Assembly: GCA_036656795.1 (NCBI GenBank)
Contig: JAVXHR010000011.1
Coordinates: forward strand, 1-64,000
Source of the DNA: CAUPWF01 sp036656795
GTDB lineage: Bacteria; Bacillota; Clostridia; Lachnospirales; Lachnospiraceae
Length of the DNA: 64,000 bases
Reading direction: 5' to 3'
Below the pieces are notes generated by a model. The model had not been told where the DNA came from. It ran no database searches and was given only the letters and a program-made list of their open reading frames with translations. Positions 63,751 to 64,000 of this stretch are shown here, one piece after another (position 1 is the stretch's first letter; each line of letters begins with the position of its first letter). The translations under genes were made by a program, and so were the position numbers.

Positions 63751-64000
63751 ATGAAGAAGATAGTGAATTTGCGAAGTTCTAGAACGAGAATGTTTCTATT
63801 GTGTATTGTTGATATATTGACGATTGTACTAATACCGTATTTGTCATTAATTATCAGGCATGATAATAGCTATACAAATATTCCACAGGTGTATATTCAT
63901 AGTATTCAGATGTACATGATTCCAAACATTATTACTACGATTATTATATTTATATTATTAAAGTTATATCGAAGTGTATGGACCTACGCCAGTGTACATG
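63751..64000 (+). CDS. N-terminus of a CapD/EpsC-type polysaccharide biosynthesis protein (partial)
   Basis: The first 83 codons of a gene cut by the window edge. The start ATG at 63751 follows AGAGGAAA. The translation has a basic start (MKKIVNLRSSRTRMF), a membrane helix (about 15-35), a polar loop, a second helix (about 56-72) and then KLYRSVWTYASV, the YRSxWxYAS motif that follows the first helices of CapD/WbpM/EpsC-type UDP-sugar 4,6-dehydratases. If so, it begins a surface-polysaccharide locus. Only the membrane part is visible, so the enzyme itself is inferred. Confidence 0.7.
   Translation, partial: MKKIVNLRSSRTRMFLLCIVDILTIVLIPYLSLIIRHDNSYTNIPQVYIHSIQMYMIPNIITTIIIFILLKLYRSVWTYASVH

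Noticed and set aside
1..64000. Prophage, insertion sequence, tRNA, rRNA or defence island
   Set aside because: Nothing recognisable on either strand; nearly all the DNA is explained by core genes.

Overview
The window is an AT-rich stretch of a low-GC Gram-positive (Firmicutes) chromosome, most like a clostridial/Lachnospiraceae genome. The signs are strong AGGAGG ribosome binding sites, TTGACA/TATAAT-type promoters, compact same-strand operons, a class III fructose-bisphosphatase, HprK with an HPr, CdaA/CdaR, TypA, RecD2, and the gene orders secA-prfB-hom-apgM-lysC and tig-clpP-clpX-lon-engB. It is almost entirely core chromosome. I see no rRNA, tRNA, CRISPR, prophage or transposase gene.

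Layout: 1-1.7 kb, a POT/PTR-type transporter behind a long structured leader, followed by a terminator and a conspicuous 25-bp palindrome. 1.8-6.4 kb, a MarR regulator with a heterodimeric ABC exporter. 6.5-8.0 kb (minus), a DUF1846 protein. 8.2-14.3 kb, ftsH-uvrC-hprK-glcK. 14.3-16.9 kb (minus), a class A penicillin-binding protein. 17.0-17.7 kb, a YigZ/IMPACT protein. 17.7-21.7 kb (minus), hpf and a typA-PAP2-membrane protein operon. 21.9-27.5 kb, a double-OB SSB-like protein, dapA, dapB, class III fbp, a small lipoprotein and a eukaryotic-type hisA. 27.6-35.0 kb, secA-prfB (programmed +1 frameshift)-hom-apgM-lysC. 35.0-35.8 kb (minus), a CYTH protein and an XRE regulator. 36.0-37.2 kb, a DJ-1/PfpI protein and a lipoprotein. 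37.3-44.7 kb, tig-clpP-clpX-lon-engB and an AI-2E-type membrane protein. 44.7-50.7 kb, uvrB-uvrA and mreB. 50.8-53.7 kb, recD2-comF. 53.8-63.6 kb, a plus-strand series made of two uncharacterised membrane proteins, cdaA, cdaR, an HPr-type protein, an LCP ligase, a GerMN-like lipoprotein and a giant bifunctional autolysin. The window ends inside the first gene of a probable surface-polysaccharide locus.

How the genes work together: protein quality control (FtsH, trigger factor, ClpXP, Lon), aspartate-family amino acid synthesis (DapA, DapB, Hom, ApgM, LysC), nucleotide excision repair (UvrA, UvrB, UvrC), carbon control (HprK, HPr, GlcK, Fbp) and cell envelope and c-di-AMP homeostasis (CdaA/R, LCP, autolysin, PBP, MreB) are all represented.

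Two runs of exactly 100 N (8477-8576 in ftsH; 62637-62736 in the autolysin) are assembly gaps. In both, the 54-55 bases before the gap are repeated exactly after it, and removing the duplicate restores one reading frame. Both genes are therefore probably intact and the gaps are joins of overlapping contigs in repetitive coding DNA, although the true repeat copy number stays uncertain.

I found no clear new defence or mobile system. The best candidate for undescribed biology is the pair of uncharacterised membrane proteins directly upstream of cdaA-cdaR, with an HPr-type protein just downstream.
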